NCBI RefSeq assembly: GCF_964355755.1
Contig: NC_092672.1
Span: 13,636,501 to 13,700,500 of the forward strand
Reading direction: 5' to 3'
Origin: Antedon mediterranea
Taxonomy: Eukaryota; Echinodermata; Crinoidea; Comatulida; Antedonidae
DNA length: 64,000 nt
Shown here: positions 44,358 through 58,128 of the stretch, one piece after another
Numbering within the stretch: position 1 is the stretch's first letter
How the letters are laid out: every line of letters starts with the position of its first letter
Position numbers and translations under genes: made by a program
The notes under the pieces: model-generated
The model's input: the letters and a program-made list of their open reading frames with translations, nothing else
What the model was told of the DNA's origin: nothing
The model's database searches: none

Positions 44358-44948
44358 AACAATTAAACGAATCTCAACTAGTACCAACAAATGACGACTT
44401 GCTGTCGAATCAGTGTGATACATATAATGTAGCTAATGCATACATTCGACCGATGTGTTAAGTCATACCGTTTAGAATATAAAAGTTTTTACAGAGATTA
44501 TAGAGTAATATAATTAATTTGTAATAACTGTCAACATGTTTTTTTAAAACAAAACTGATGACGTGTTACGTTCGATGGTCGTAAAACACCGTTAACGTTA
44601 TAGAACACTTACGCTACGTTGTCAATTTACATAACAATACAGAGTGACGTAAGTAGCGTAAGGTTTATCGAGTCGGACCGTAAAACAAAGACGAAACAGT
44701 AAACTATACGTTTCATGGCTATAAATTAGGTCAATAAATAAAAATTGAAAATACGCCCATTCGTTTCTCTGTGCATTTTAATAATTAAAAAATCAACTGA
44801 AATTACAGTAACATTTCATTCAGAAAAAATAAATAATTATTTCTCTATAGAAAAAGTATGACGCAACAACATGTAACCTGTTACGTAAATACAGAAGACT
44901 TACAATAAACCGTGTGACAGATTCTCTTTTTTAATAATTATCTTGATA

Positions 44949-45137
44949 GGTTGGGCCAATCCTGGATGTACTGCAATACCAGGTCAACCCGTGGCCAGGA
45001 TGGAGCAAGCTCCTATTCCATGGCCTAAATTCAAAAATCAGTTTAATATAGAAGCTACTCGATGAGCAGCGTTTCAGATATTAAGCTGAAAAGAACAGAT
45101 ACTACACATGATCTTAGCCAAAAGGCCGAGAAGCGAT
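44949..45137 (-). ncRNA. U2: U2 snRNA, copy 28 (subtype B)
   Basis: A171, otherwise consensus. Confidence 0.97.
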
Positions 45138-45730
45138 AACAATTAAACGAATCTCAACTAGTACCAACAAATGACGACTTGCTGTCGAATCAGTGTGATA
45201 CATATAATGTAGCTAATGCATACATTCGACCGATGTGTTAAGCCATACCGTTTAAAATATAAAAGTTTTTACAGAGATTATAGAGTAATATAATTAATTT
45301 GTAATATTAACTGTCAACATGTTTTTTTAAAACAAAACTGATGACGTGTTACGTTCGATGGTCGTAAAACACCGTTAACGTTATAGAACACTTACGCTAC
45401 GTTGTCAATTTACATAACAATACAGAGTGACGTAAGTAGCGTAAGGTTTATCGAGTCGGACCGTAAAACAAAGACGAAACAGTAAAATATACGTTTCATG
45501 GCTATAAATTACGTCATTAACAAAATTTGAATATACGCCCATTCGTTTCTCTGTGCATTTTAATAATTAAACAATCAACTGAAATTACAGTAACATTTTA
45601 TTCAGAAAAAATACATAATTATTTCTCTATTGAAAAAGTATGACGTAACAACATGTAACCTGTAACGTAAATACAGAAGACCTACAATAAACAGTGTAAC
45701 AGATTCTATTTTTTAATAATTATCTTGATA

Positions 45731-45919
45731 GGTTGGGCCAATCCTGGACGTACTGCAATACCAGGTCAACCCGTGGCCAGGATGGAGCAAGCTCCTATTC
45801 CATGGCCTAAATTCAAAAATCAGTTTAATATAGAAGCTACTCGATGAGCAGCGTTTCAGATATTAAGCTGAAAAGAACAGATACTACACATGATCTTAGC
45901 CAAAAGGCCGAGAAGCGAT
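45731..45919 (-). ncRNA. U2: U2 snRNA, copy 29 (subtype A)
   Basis: Consensus. Counterpart of copy 7 at offset 17645. Confidence 0.97.
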
Positions 45920-46509
45920 AACAATTAAACGAATCTCAACTAGTACCAACAAATGACGACTTGCTGTCGAATCAGTGTGATACATATAATGTAGCTAATG
46001 CATACATTCGACCGATGTGTTAAGCCATACCGTTTAAAATATAAAAGTTTTTACAGAGATTATAGAGTAATATAATTAATTTGTAATAACTGTCAACATG
46101 TTTTTTTTAAACAAAACTGATGACGTGTTACGTTCGATGGTCGTAAAACACCGTTAACGTTATAGAACACTTACGCTACGTTGTCAATTTACATAACAAT
46201 ACAGAGTGACGTAAGTAGCGTAAGGTTTATCGAGTCGGACCGTAAAACAAAGACGAAACAGTAAAATATACGTTTCATGGCTATAAATTACGTCATTAAC
46301 AAAATTTGAATATACGCCCATTCGTTTCTCTGTGCATTTTAATAATTAAACAATCAACTGAAATTACAGTAACATTTTATTCAGAAAAAATACATAATTA
46401 TTTCTCTATTGAAAAAGTATGACGTAACAACATGTAACCTGTAACGTAAATACAGAAGACCTACAATAAACAGTGTAACAGATTCTATTTTTTAATAATT
46501 ATCTTGATA

Positions 46510-46698
46510 GGTTGGGCCAATCCTGGACGTACTGCAATACCAGGTCAACCCGTGGCCAGGATGGAGCAAGCTCCTATTCCATGGCCTAAATTCAAAAATC
46601 AGTTTAATATAGAAGCTACTCGATGAGCAGCGTTTCAGATATTAAGCTGAAAAGAACAGATACTACACATGATCTTAGCCAAAAGGCCGAGAAGCGAT
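46510..46698 (-). ncRNA. U2: U2 snRNA, copy 30 (subtype A)
   Basis: Consensus, including G106. Its flank shares the single-A loss ATATAAAG with copy 8, yet not copy 8's Sm-site change. Confidence 0.97.
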
Positions 46699-47226
46699 AA
46701 CAATTAAACGAATCTCAACTAGTACCAACAAATGACGACTTGCTGTCGAATCAGTGTGATACATATAATGTAGCTAATGCATACATTCGACCGATGTGTT
46801 AAGCCATACCGTTTAAAATATAAAGTTTTTACAGAGATTATAGAGTAATATAATTAATTTGTAATAACTGTCAACATGTTTTTTTTAAACAAAACTGATG
46901 ACGTGTTACGTTCGATGGTCGTAAAACACCGTTAACGTTATAGAACACTTACGCTACGTTGTCAATTTACATAACAATACAGAGTGACGTAAGTAGCGTA
47001 ATGTTTATCGAGTCGGACCGTAAAACAAAGACGAAACAGTAAAATATACGTTTCATGGCTATAAATTACGTCATTAACAAAATTTGAATATACGCCCATT
47101 CGTTTCTCTGTGCGTTTTAATAATTAAACAATCAACTGAAATTACAGTAACATTTTATTCAGAAAAAATACATAATTATTTCTCTATTGAAAAAGTATGA
47201 CGTAACAACATGTAACCTGTAACGTA

Positions 47227-47678
47227 TTTATTTATTTATTTATTTGGAATTACACCTTTAGATCGGTGGCACACTTAGCACAAAGGTGCATCCTTCACAA
47301 TATAAAATATAACAATTAACAGAAAAGTAAAAAAAGGCAAAAGCAACTATCAACCCCTATCCTACCCCCCCCCCCCCCCCAATTTACATCGATACATACA
47401 GTAGATCATTACTTTACACAATGAATACAAAACAAGATATAGTAAAAGTGTATAAAATAAAATAAAATCAGCTGATAAACACAGCTTATTACGAAAAACC
47501 CCCAACTCCTCCCCCCTCCCACTTTTTTTTCAATTTACTTAATGTAGCAATGTAGATAACATAGTTATTGAGTCATGGAATTCAGTGAATCATTTCGAAA
47601 TTGCCATGCTTGTTTTAGGTATCTTTTACAAAAACTATCTAAAATATGTTCACACTCTTCATCAATTAAATTATCTGA
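47227..47678 (-). mobile_element. 5'-truncated LINE (452 bp) in U2 spacer, duplicated copy
   Basis: Same element, same insertion point and same GTA borders as 29582-30031. The visible difference is two more C in the C-run. It arose by duplication of the surrounding array block, not by a new insertion. Confidence 0.93.
47565..47678 (-). pseudogene. ORF2 C-terminal remnant of the truncated LINE, duplicated copy
   Basis: Identical in reading to the remnant at 29918-30031, ending in the same TAA stop. Confidence 0.85.
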
Positions 47679-47742
47679 GTAAATACAGAAGACCTACAAT
47701 AAACAGTGTAACAGATTCTATTTTTTAATAATTATCTTGATA

Positions 47743-47931
47743 GGTTGGGCCAATCCTGGACGTACTGCAATACCAGGTCAACCCGTGGCCAGGATGGAGC
47801 AAGCTCCTATTCCATGGCCTAAATTCAAAAATCAGTTTAATATAGAAGCTACTCGATGAGCAGCGTTTCAGATATTAAGCTGAAAAGAACAGATACTACA
47901 CATGATCTTAGCCAAAAGGCCGAGAAGCGAT
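47743..47931 (-). ncRNA. U2: U2 snRNA, copy 31 (subtype A)
   Basis: Consensus. The LINE lies in its downstream spacer, as for copy 9. Confidence 0.97.
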
Positions 47932-48521
47932 AACAATTAAACGAATCTCAACTAGTACCAACAAATGACGACTTGCTGTCGAATCAGTGTGATACATATA
48001 ATGTAGCTAATGCATACATTCGACCGATGTGTTAAGTCATACCGTTTAGAATATAAAAGTTTTTACAGAGATTATAGAGTAATATAATTAATTTGTAATA
48101 ACTGTCAACATGTTTTTTTAAAACAAAACTGATGACGTGTTACGTTCGATGGTCGTAAAACACCGTTAACGTTAAAGAACACTTACGCTACGTTGTCAAT
48201 TTACATAACAATACAGAGTGACGTAAGTAGCGTAAGGTTTATCGAGTCGGACCGTAAAACAAAGACGAAACAGTAAAATATACGTTTCATGGCTATAAAT
48301 TACGTCATTAACAAAATTTGAATATACGCCCATTCGTTTCTCTGTGCATTTTAATAATTAAACAATCAACTGAAATTACAGTAACATTTTATTCAGAAAA
48401 AATACATAATTATTTCTCTATTGAAAAAGTATGACGTAACAACATGTAACCTGTAACGTAAATACAGAAGACCTACAATAAACAGTGTAACAGATTCTAT
48501 TTTTTAATAACTATCTTGATA

Positions 48522-48710
48522 GGTTGGGCCAATCCTGGACGTACTGCAATACCAGGTCAACCCGTGGCCAGGATGGAGCAAGCTCCTATTCCATGGCCTA
48601 AATTCAAAAATCAGTTTAATATAGAAGCTACTCGATGAGCAGCGTTTCAGATATTAAGCTGAAAAGAACAGATACTACACATGATCTTAGCCAAAAGGCC
48701 GAGAAGCGAT
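48522..48710 (-). ncRNA. U2: U2 snRNA, copy 32 (subtype A)
   Basis: Consensus. Confidence 0.97.
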
Positions 48711-49301
48711 AACAATTAAACGAATCTCAACTAGTACCAACAAATGACGACTTGCTGTCGAATCAGTGTGATACATATAATGTAGCTAATGCATACATTC
48801 GACCGATGTGTTAAGCCATACCGTTTAAAATATAAAAGTTTTTACAGAGATTATAGAGTAATATAATTAATTTGTAATAACTGTCAACATGTTTTTTTTA
48901 AACAAAACTGATGACGTGTTACGTTCGATGGTCGTAAAACACCGTTAACACTTACGCTACGTTGTCAATTTACATAACAATACAGAGTATACATACAGTG
49001 ACGTAAGTAGCGTAATGTTTATCGAGTCGGACCGTAAAACAAAGACGAAACAGTAAAATATACGTTTCATGGCTATAAATTACGTCATTAACAAAATTTG
49101 AATATACGCCCATTCGTTTCTCTGTGCATTTTAATAATTAAACAATCAACTGAAATTACAGTAACATTTTATTCAGAAAAAATACATAATTATTTCTCTA
49201 TTGAAAAAGTATGACGTAACAACATGTAACCTGTAACGTAAATACAGAAGACCTACAATAAACAGTGTAACAGATTCTATTTTTTAATAATTATCTTGAT
49301 A

Positions 49302-49490
49302 GGTTGGGCCAATCCTGGACGTACTGCAATACCAGGTCAACCCGTGGCCAGGATGGAGCAAGCTCCTATTCCATGGCCTAAATTCAAAAATCAGTTTAAT
49401 ATAGAAGCTACTCGATGAGCAGCGTTTCAGATATTAAGCTGAAAAGAACAGATACTACACATGATCTTAGCCAAAAGGCCGAGAAGCGAT
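49302..49490 (-). ncRNA. U2: U2 snRNA, copy 33 (subtype A)
   Basis: Consensus. Confidence 0.97.
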
Positions 49491-50098
49491 AACAATTAAA
49501 CGAATCTCAACTAGTACCAACAAATGACGACTTGCTGTCGAATCAGTGTGATACATATAATGTAGCTAATGCATACATTCGACCGATGTGTTAAGCCATA
49601 CCGTTTAAAATATAAAAGTTTTTACAGAGATTATAGAGTAATATAATTAATTTGTAATATTAACTGTCAACATGTTTTTTTAAAACAAAACTGATGACGT
49701 GTTACGTTCGATGGTCGTAAAACACCGTTAACGTTATAGAACACTTACGCTACGTTGTCAATTTACATAACAATACAGAGTATACATACAGTGACGTAAG
49801 TAGCGTAAGGTTTATCGAGTCGGACCGTAAAACAAAGACGAAACAGTAAACTATACGTTTCATGGCTATAAATTAGGTCAATAAATAAAAATTGAAAATA
49901 CGCCCATTCGTTTCTCTGTGCATTTTAATAATTAAAAAATCAACTGAAATTACAGTAACATTTCATTCAGAAAAAATAAATAATTATTTCTCTATAGAAA
50001 AAGTATGACGTAACAACATGTAACCTGTTACGTAAATACAGAAGAAGACCTACAATAAACAGTGTAACAGATTCTATTTTGTAATAATTATCTTGATA

Positions 50099-50287
50099 GG
50101 TTGGGCCAATCCTGGATGTACTGCAATACCAGGTCAACCCGTGGCCAGGATGGAGCAAGCTCTTATTCCATGGCCTAAATTCAAAAATAAGTTTAATATA
50201 GAAGCTACTCGATGAGCAGCGTTTCAGATATTAAGCTGAAAAGAACAGATACTACACATGATCTTAGCCAAAAGGCCGAGAAGCGAT
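50099..50287 (-). ncRNA. U2: U2 snRNA, copy 34 (subtype B, variant)
   Basis: A171, G125A and G99T, as in copy 12. Confidence 0.95.
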
Positions 50288-50892
50288 AACAATTAAACGA
50301 ATCTCAACTAGTACCAACAAATGACGACTTGCTGTCGAATCAGTGTGATACATATAATGTAGCTAATGCATACATTCGACCGATGTGTTAAGCCATACCG
50401 TTTAAAATATAAAAGTTTTTACAGAGATTATAGAGTAATATAATTAATTTGTAATAACTGTCAACATGTTTTTTTAAAACAAAACTGATGACGTGTTACG
50501 TTCGATGGTCGTAAAACACCGTTAACGTTATAGAACACTTACGCTACGTTGTCAATTTACATAACAATACAGAGTATACATACAGTGACGTAAGTAGCGT
50601 AAGGTTTATCGAGTCGGACCGTAAAACAAAGACGAAACAGTAAACTATACGTTTCATGGCTATAAATTAGGTCAATAAATAAAAATTGAAAATACGCCCA
50701 TTCGTTTCTCTGTGCATTTTAATAATTAAAAAATCAACTGAAATTACAGTAACATTTCATTCAGAAAAAATAAATAATTATTTCTCTATAGAAAAAGTAT
50801 GACGTAACAACATGTAACCTGTTACGTAAATACAGAAGAAGACCTACAATAAACAGTGTAACAGATTCTATTTTGTAATAATTATCTTGATA

Positions 50893-51081
50893 GGTTGGGC
50901 CAATCCTGGATGTACTGCAATACCAGGTCAACCCGTGGCCAGGATGGAGCAAGCTCCTATTCCATGGCCTAAATTCAAAAATCAGTTTAATATAGAAGCT
51001 ACTCGATGAGCAGCGTTTCAGATATTAAGCTGAAAAGAACAGATACTACACATGATCTTAGCCAAAAGGCCGAGAAGCGAT
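50893..51081 (-). ncRNA. U2: U2 snRNA, copy 35 (subtype B)
   Basis: A171. G99 is consensus although its block counterpart, copy 13, has T99, which suggests local conversion. Confidence 0.97.
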
Positions 51082-51671
51082 AACAATTAAACGAATCTCA
51101 ACTAGTACCAACAAATGACGACTTGCTGTCGAATCAGTGTGATACATATAATGTAGCTAATGAATACATTCGACCGATGTGTTAAGCCATACCGTTTAAA
51201 ATATAAAAGTTTTTACAGAGATTATAGAGTAATATAATTAATTTGTAATAACTGTCAACATGTTTTTTTAAAACAAAACTGATGACGTGTTACGTTCGAT
51301 GGTCGTAAAACACCGTTAACGTTATAGAACACTTACGCTACGTTGTCAATTTACATAACAATACAGAGTGACGTAAGTAGCGTAAGGTTTATCGAGTCGG
51401 ACCGTAAAACAAAGACGAAACAGTAAAATATACGTTTCATGGCTATAAATTACGTCATTAACAAAATTTGAATATACGCCCATTCGTTTCTCTGTGCATT
51501 TTAATAATTAAACAATCAACTGAAATTACAGTAACATTTTATTCAGAAAAAATACATAATTATTTCTCTATTGAAAAAGTATGACGTAACAACATGTAAC
51601 CTGTAACGTAAATACAGAAGACCTACAATAAACAGTGTAACAGATTCTATTTTTTAATAATTATCTTGATA

Positions 51672-51860
51672 GGTTGGGCCAATCCTGGACGTACTGCAAT
51701 ACCAGGTCAACCCGTGGCCAGGATGGAGCAAGCTCCTATTCCATGGCCTAAATTCAAAAATCAGTTTAATATAGAAGCTACTCGATGAGCAGCGTTTCAG
51801 ATATTAAGCTGAAAAGAACAGATACTACACATGATCTTAGCCAAAAGGCCGAGAAGCGAT
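51672..51860 (-). ncRNA. U2: U2 snRNA, copy 36 (subtype A)
   Basis: Consensus. Confidence 0.97.
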
Positions 51861-52450
51861 AACAATTAAACGAATCTCAACTAGTACCAACAAATGACGA
51901 CTTGCTGTCGAATCAGTGTGATACATATAATGTAGCTAATGCATACATTCGACCGATGTGTTAAGTCATACCGTTTAGAATATAAAAGTTTTTACAGAGA
52001 TTATAGAGTAATATAATTAATTTGTAATAACTGTCAACATGTTTTTTTAAAACAAAACTGATGACGTGTTACGTTCGATGGTCGTAAAACACCGTTAACG
52101 TTATAGAACACTTACGCTACGTTGTCAATTTACATAACAATACAGAGTGACGTAAGTAGCGTAAGGTTTATCGAGTCGGACCGTAAAACAAAGACGAAAC
52201 AGTAAAATATACGTTTCATGGCTATAAATTACGTCATTAACAAAATTTGAATATACGCCCATTCGTTTCTCTGTGCATTTTAATAATTAAACAATCAACT
52301 GAAATTACAGTAACATTTTATTCAGAAAAAATACATAATTATTTCTCTATTGAAAAAGTATGACGTAACAACATGTAACCTGTAACGTAAATACAGAAGA
52401 CCTACAATAAACAGTGTAACAGATTCTATTTTTTAATAATTATCTTGATA

Positions 52451-52639
52451 GGTTGGGCCAATCCTGGACGTACTGCAATACCAGGTCAACCCGTGGCCAG
52501 GATGGAGCAAGCTCCTATTCCATGGCCTAAATTCAAAAATCAGTTTAATATAGAAGCTACTCGATGAGCAGCGTTTCAGATATTAAGCTGAAAAGAACAG
52601 ATACTACACATGATCTTAGCCAAAAGGCCGAGAAGCGAT
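52451..52639 (-). ncRNA. U2: U2 snRNA, copy 37 (subtype A)
   Basis: Consensus. Confidence 0.97.
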
Positions 52640-53230
52640 AACAATTAAACGAATCTCAACTAGTACCAACAAATGACGACTTGCTGTCGAATCAGTGTGA
52701 TACATATAATGTAGCTAATGCATACATTCGACCGATGTGTTAAGTCATACCGTTTAGAATATAAAAGTTTTTACAGAGATTATAGAGTAATATAATTAAT
52801 TTGTAATAACTGTCAACATGTTTTTTTAAAACAAAACTGATGACGTGTTACGTTCGATGGTCGTAAAACACCGTTAACGTTATAGAACACTTACGCTACG
52901 TTGTCAATTTACATAACAATACAGAGTGACGTAAGTAGCGTAAGGTTTATCGAGTCGGACCGTAAAACAAAGACGAAACAGTAAACTATACGTTTCATGG
53001 CTATAAATTAGGTCAATAAATAAAAATTGAAAATACGCCCATTCGTTTCTCTGTGCATTTTAATAATTAAAAAATCAACTGAAATTACAGTAACATTTCA
53101 TTCAGAAAAAATAAATAATTATTTCTCTATAGAAAAAGTATGACGCAACAACATGTAACCTGTTACGTAAATACAGAAGACTTACAATAAACCGTGTGAC
53201 AGATTCTCTTTTTTAATAATTATCTTGATA

Positions 53231-53419
53231 GGTTGGGTCAATCCTGGATGTACTGCAATACCAGGTCAACCCGTGGCCAGGATGGAGCAAGCTCCTATTC
53301 CATGGCCTAAATTCAAAAATCAGTTTAATATAGAAGCTACTCGATGAGCAGCGTTTCAGATATTAAGCTGAAAAGAACAGATACTACACATGATCTTAGC
53401 CAAAAGGCCGAGAAGCGAT
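53231..53419 (-). ncRNA. U2: U2 snRNA, copy 38 (subtype B, 3'-end and promoter variant)
   Basis: A171 and G182A. The promoter has a 2-bp loss at about -42 (GACTCTGTCG for GACTTGCTGTCG), inside the most likely proximal element, so expression may be reduced. Confidence 0.96.
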
Positions 53420-54007
53420 AACAATTAAACGAATCTCAACTAGTACCAACAAATGACGACTCTGTCGAATCAGTGTGATACATATAATGTAGCTAATGCA
53501 TACATTCGACCGATGTGTTAAGCCATACCGTTTAAAATATAAAAGTTTTTACAGAGATTATAGAGTAATATAATTAATTTGTAATAACTGTCAACATGTT
53601 TTTTTAAAACAAAACTGATGACGTGTTACGTTCGATGGTCGTAAAACACCGTTAACGTTATAGAACACTTACGCTACGTTGTCAATTTACATAACAATAC
53701 AGAGTGACGTAAGTAGCGTAAGGTTTATCGAGTCGGACCGTAAAACAAAGACGAAACAGTAAAATATACGTTTCATGGCTATAAATTACGTCATTAACAA
53801 AATTTGAATATACGCCCATTCGTTTCTCTGTGCATTTTAATAATTAAACAATCAACTGAAATTACAGTAACATTTTATTCAGAAAAAATACATAATTATT
53901 TCTCTATTGAAAAAGTATGACGTAACAACATGTAACCTGTAACGTAAATACAGAAGACCTACAATAAACAGTGTAACAGATTCTATTTTTTAATAACTAT
54001 CTTGATA

Positions 54008-54196
54008 GGTTGGGCCAATCCTGGACGTACTGCAATACCAGGTCAACCCGTGGCCAGGATGGAGCAAGCTCCTATTCCATGGCCTAAATTCAAAAATCAG
54101 TTTAATATAGAAGCTACTCGATGAGCAGCGTTTCAGATATTAAGCTGAAAAGAACAGATACTACACATGATCTTAGCCAAAAGGCCGAGAAGCGAT
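54008..54196 (-). ncRNA. U2: U2 snRNA, copy 39 (subtype A)
   Basis: Consensus. Starts a block matching copies 10-13 at offset 23133. Confidence 0.97.
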
Positions 54197-54787
54197 AACA
54201 ATTAAACGAATCTCAACTAGTACCAACAAATGACGACTTGCTGTCGAATCAGTGTGATACATATAATGTAGCTAATGCATACATTCGACCGATGTGTTAA
54301 GCCATACCGTTTAAAATATAAAAGTTTTTACAGAGATTATAGAGTAATATAATTAATTTGTAATAACTGTCAACATGTTTTTTTTAAACAAAACTGATGA
54401 CGTGTTACGTTCGATGGTCGTAAAACACCGTTAACACTTACGCTACGTTGTCAATTTACATAACAATACAGAGTATACATACAGTGACGTAAGTAGCGTA
54501 ATGTTTATCGAGTCGGACCGTAAAACAAAGACGAAACAGTAAAATATACGTTTCATGGCTATAAATTACGTCATTAACAAAATTTGAATATACGCCCATT
54601 CGTTTCTCTGTGCATTTTAATAATTAAACAATCAACTGAAATTACAGTAACATTTTATTCAGAAAAAATACATAATTATTTCTCTATTGAAAAAGTATGA
54701 CGTAACAACATGTAACCTGTAACGTAAATACAGAAGACCTACAATAAACAGTGTAACAGATTCTATTTTTTAATAATTATCTTGATA

Positions 54788-54976
54788 GGTTGGGCCAATC
54801 CTGGACGTACTGCAATACCAGGTCAACCCGTGGCCAGGATGGAGCAAGCTCCTATTCCATGGCCTAAATTCAAAAATCAGTTTAATATAGAAGCTACTCG
54901 ATGAGCAGCGTTTCAGATATTAAGCTGAAAAGAACAGATACTACACATGATCTTAGCCAAAAGGCCGAGAAGCGAT
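54788..54976 (-). ncRNA. U2: U2 snRNA, copy 40 (subtype A)
   Basis: Consensus. Confidence 0.97.
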
Positions 54977-55584
54977 AACAATTAAACGAATCTCAACTAG
55001 TACCAACAAATGACGACTTGCTGTCGAATCAGTGTGATACATATAATGTAGCTAATGCATACATTCGACCGATGTGTTAAGCCATACCGTTTAAAATATA
55101 AAAGTTTTTACAGAGATTATAGAGTAATATAATTAATTTGTAATATTAACTGTCAACATGTTTTTTTAAAACAAAACTGATGACGTGTTACGTTCGATGG
55201 TCGTAAAACACCGTTAACGTTATAGAACACTTACGCTACGTTGTCAATTTACATAACAATACAGAGTATACATACAGTGGCGTAAGTAGCGTAAGGTTTA
55301 TCGAGTCGGACCGTAAAACAAAGACGAAACAGTAAACTATACGTTTCATGGCTATAAATTAGGTCAATAAATAAAAATTGAAAATACGCCCATTCGTTTC
55401 TCTGTGCATTTTAATAATTAAAAAATCAACTGAAATTACAGTAACATTTCATTCAGAAAAAATAAATAATTATTTCTCTATAGAAAAAGTATGACGTAAC
55501 AACATGTAACCTGTTACGTAAATACAGAAGAAGACCTACAATAAACAGTGTAACAGATTCTATTTTGTAATAATTATCTTGATA

Positions 55585-55773
55585 GGTTGGGCCAATCCTG
55601 GATGTACTGCAATACCAGGTCAACCCGTGGCCAGGATGGAGCAAGCTCTTATTCCATGGCCTAAATTCAAAAATAAGTTTAATATAGAAGCTACTCGATG
55701 AGCAGCGTTTCAGATATTAAGCTGAAAAAAACAGATACTACACATGATCTTAGCCAAAAGGCCGAGAAGCGAT
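55585..55773 (-). ncRNA. U2: U2 snRNA, copy 41 (subtype B, most diverged)
   Basis: A171, G125A, G99T and a private C45T just after the branch-point region. The upstream spacer also has GGCGTAAG for GACGTAAG. Confidence 0.95.
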
Positions 55774-56378
55774 AACAATTAAACGAATCTCAACTAGTAC
55801 CAACAAATGACGACTTGCTGTCGAATCAGTGTGATACATATAATGTAGCTAATGCATACATTCGACCGATGTGTTAAGCCATACCGTTTAAAATATAAAA
55901 GTTTTTACAGAGATTATAGAGTAATATAATTAATTTGTAATAACTGTCAACATGTTTTTTTAAAACAAAACTGATGACGTGTTACGTTCGATGGTCGTAA
56001 AACACCGTTAACGTTATAGAACACTTACGCTACGTTGTCAATTTACATAACAATACAGAGTATACATACAGTGACGTAAGTAGCGTAAGGTTTATCGAGT
56101 CGGACCGTAAAACAAAGACGAAACAGTAAACTATACGTTTCATGGCTATAAATTAGGTCAATAAATAAAAATTGAAAATACGCCCATTCGTTTCTCTGTG
56201 CATTTTAATAATTAAAAAATCAACTGAAATTACAGTAACATTTCATTCAGAAAAAATAAATAATTATTTCTCTATAGAAAAAGTATGACGTAACAACATG
56301 TAACCTGTTACGTAAATACAGAAGAAGACCTACAATAAACAGTGTAACAGATTCTATTTTGTAATAATTATCTTGATA

Positions 56379-56567
56379 GGTTGGGCCAATCCTGGATGTA
56401 CTGCAATACCAGGTCAACCCGTGGCCAGGATGGAGCAAGCTCCTATTCCATGGCCTAAATTCAAAAATAAGTTTAATATAGAAGCTACTCGATGAGCAGC
56501 GTTTCAGATATTAAGCTGAAAAGAACAGATACTACACATGATCTTAGCCAAAAGGCCGAGAAGCGAA
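56379..56567 (-). ncRNA. U2: U2 snRNA, copy 42 (subtype B, first-nucleotide variant)
   Basis: A171, G99T and A1T (5' end TTCGC instead of ATCGC), which changes the first transcribed base if initiation is at the usual place. Confidence 0.95.
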
Positions 56568-57157
56568 AACAATTAAACGAATCTCAACTAGTACCAACAA
56601 ATGACGACTTGCTGTCGAATCAGTGTGATACATATAATGTAGCTAATGAATACATTCGACCGATGTGTTAAGCCATACCGTTTAAAATATAAAAGTTTTT
56701 ACAGAGATTATAGAGTAATATAATTAATTTGTAATAACTGTCAACATGTTTTTTTAAAACAAAACTGATGACGTGTTACGTTCGATGGTCGTAAAACACC
56801 GTTAACGTTATAGAACACTTACGCTACGTTGTCAATTTACATAACAATACAGAGTGACGTAAGTAGCGTAAGGTTTATCGAGTCGGACCGTAAAACAAAG
56901 ACGAAACAGTAAAATATACGTTTCATGGCTATAAATTACGTCATTAACAAAATTTGAATATACGCCCATTCGTTTCTCTGTGCATTTTAATAATTAAACA
57001 ATCAACTGAAATTACAGTAACATTTTATTCAGAAAAAATACATAATTATTTCTCTATTGAAAAAGTATGACGTAACAACATGTAACCTGTAACGTAAATA
57101 CAGAAGACCTACAATAAACAGTGTAACAGATTCTATTTTTTAATAATTATCTTGATA

Positions 57158-57346
57158 GGTTGGGCCAATCCTGGACGTACTGCAATACCAGGTCAACCCG
57201 TGGCCAGGATGGAGCAAGCTCCTATTCCATGGCCTAAATTCAAAAATCAGTTTAATATAGAAGCTACTCGATGAGCAGCGTTTCAGATATTAAGCTGAAA
57301 AGAACAGATACTACACATGATCTTAGCCAAAAGGCCGAGAAGCGAT
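57158..57346 (-). ncRNA. U2: U2 snRNA, copy 43 (subtype A)
   Basis: Consensus. Confidence 0.97.
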
Positions 57347-57939
57347 AACAATTAAACGAATCTCAACTAGTACCAACAAATGACGACTTGCTGTCGAATC
57401 AGTGTGATACATATAATGTAGCTAATGCATACATTCGACCGATGTGTTAAGCCATACCGTTTAAAATATAAAAGTTTTTACAGAGATTATAGAGTAATAT
57501 AATTAATTTGTAATATTAACTGTCAACATGTTTTTTTAAAACAAAACTGATGACGTGTTACGTTCGATGGTCGTAAAACACCGTTAACGTTATAGAACAC
57601 TTACGCTACGTTGTCAATTTAGATAACAATACAGAGTGACGTAAGTAGCGTAAGGTTTATCGAGTCGGACCGTAAAACAAAGACGAAACAGTAAAATATA
57701 CGTTTCATGGCTATAAATTACGTCATTAACAAAATTTGAATATACGCCCATTCGTTTCTCTGTGCATTTTAATAATTAAACAATCAACTGAAATTACAGT
57801 AACATTTTATTCAGAAAAAATACATAATTATTTCTCTATTGAAAAAGTATGACGTAACAACATGTAACCTGTAACGTAAATACAGAAGACCTACAATAAA
57901 CAGTGTAACAGATTCTATTTTTTAATAATTATCTTGATA

Positions 57940-58128
57940 GGTTGGGCCAATCCTGGACGTACTGCAATACCAGGTCAACCCGTGGCCAGGATGGAGCAAG
58001 CTCCTATTCCATGGCCTAAATTCAAAAATCAGTTTAATATAGAAGCTACTCGATGAGCAGCGTTTCAGATATTAAGCTGAAAAGAACAGATACTACACAT
58101 GATCTTAGCCAAAAGGCCGAGAAGCGAT
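57940..58128 (-). ncRNA. U2: U2 snRNA, copy 44 (subtype A)
   Basis: Consensus. Confidence 0.97.
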
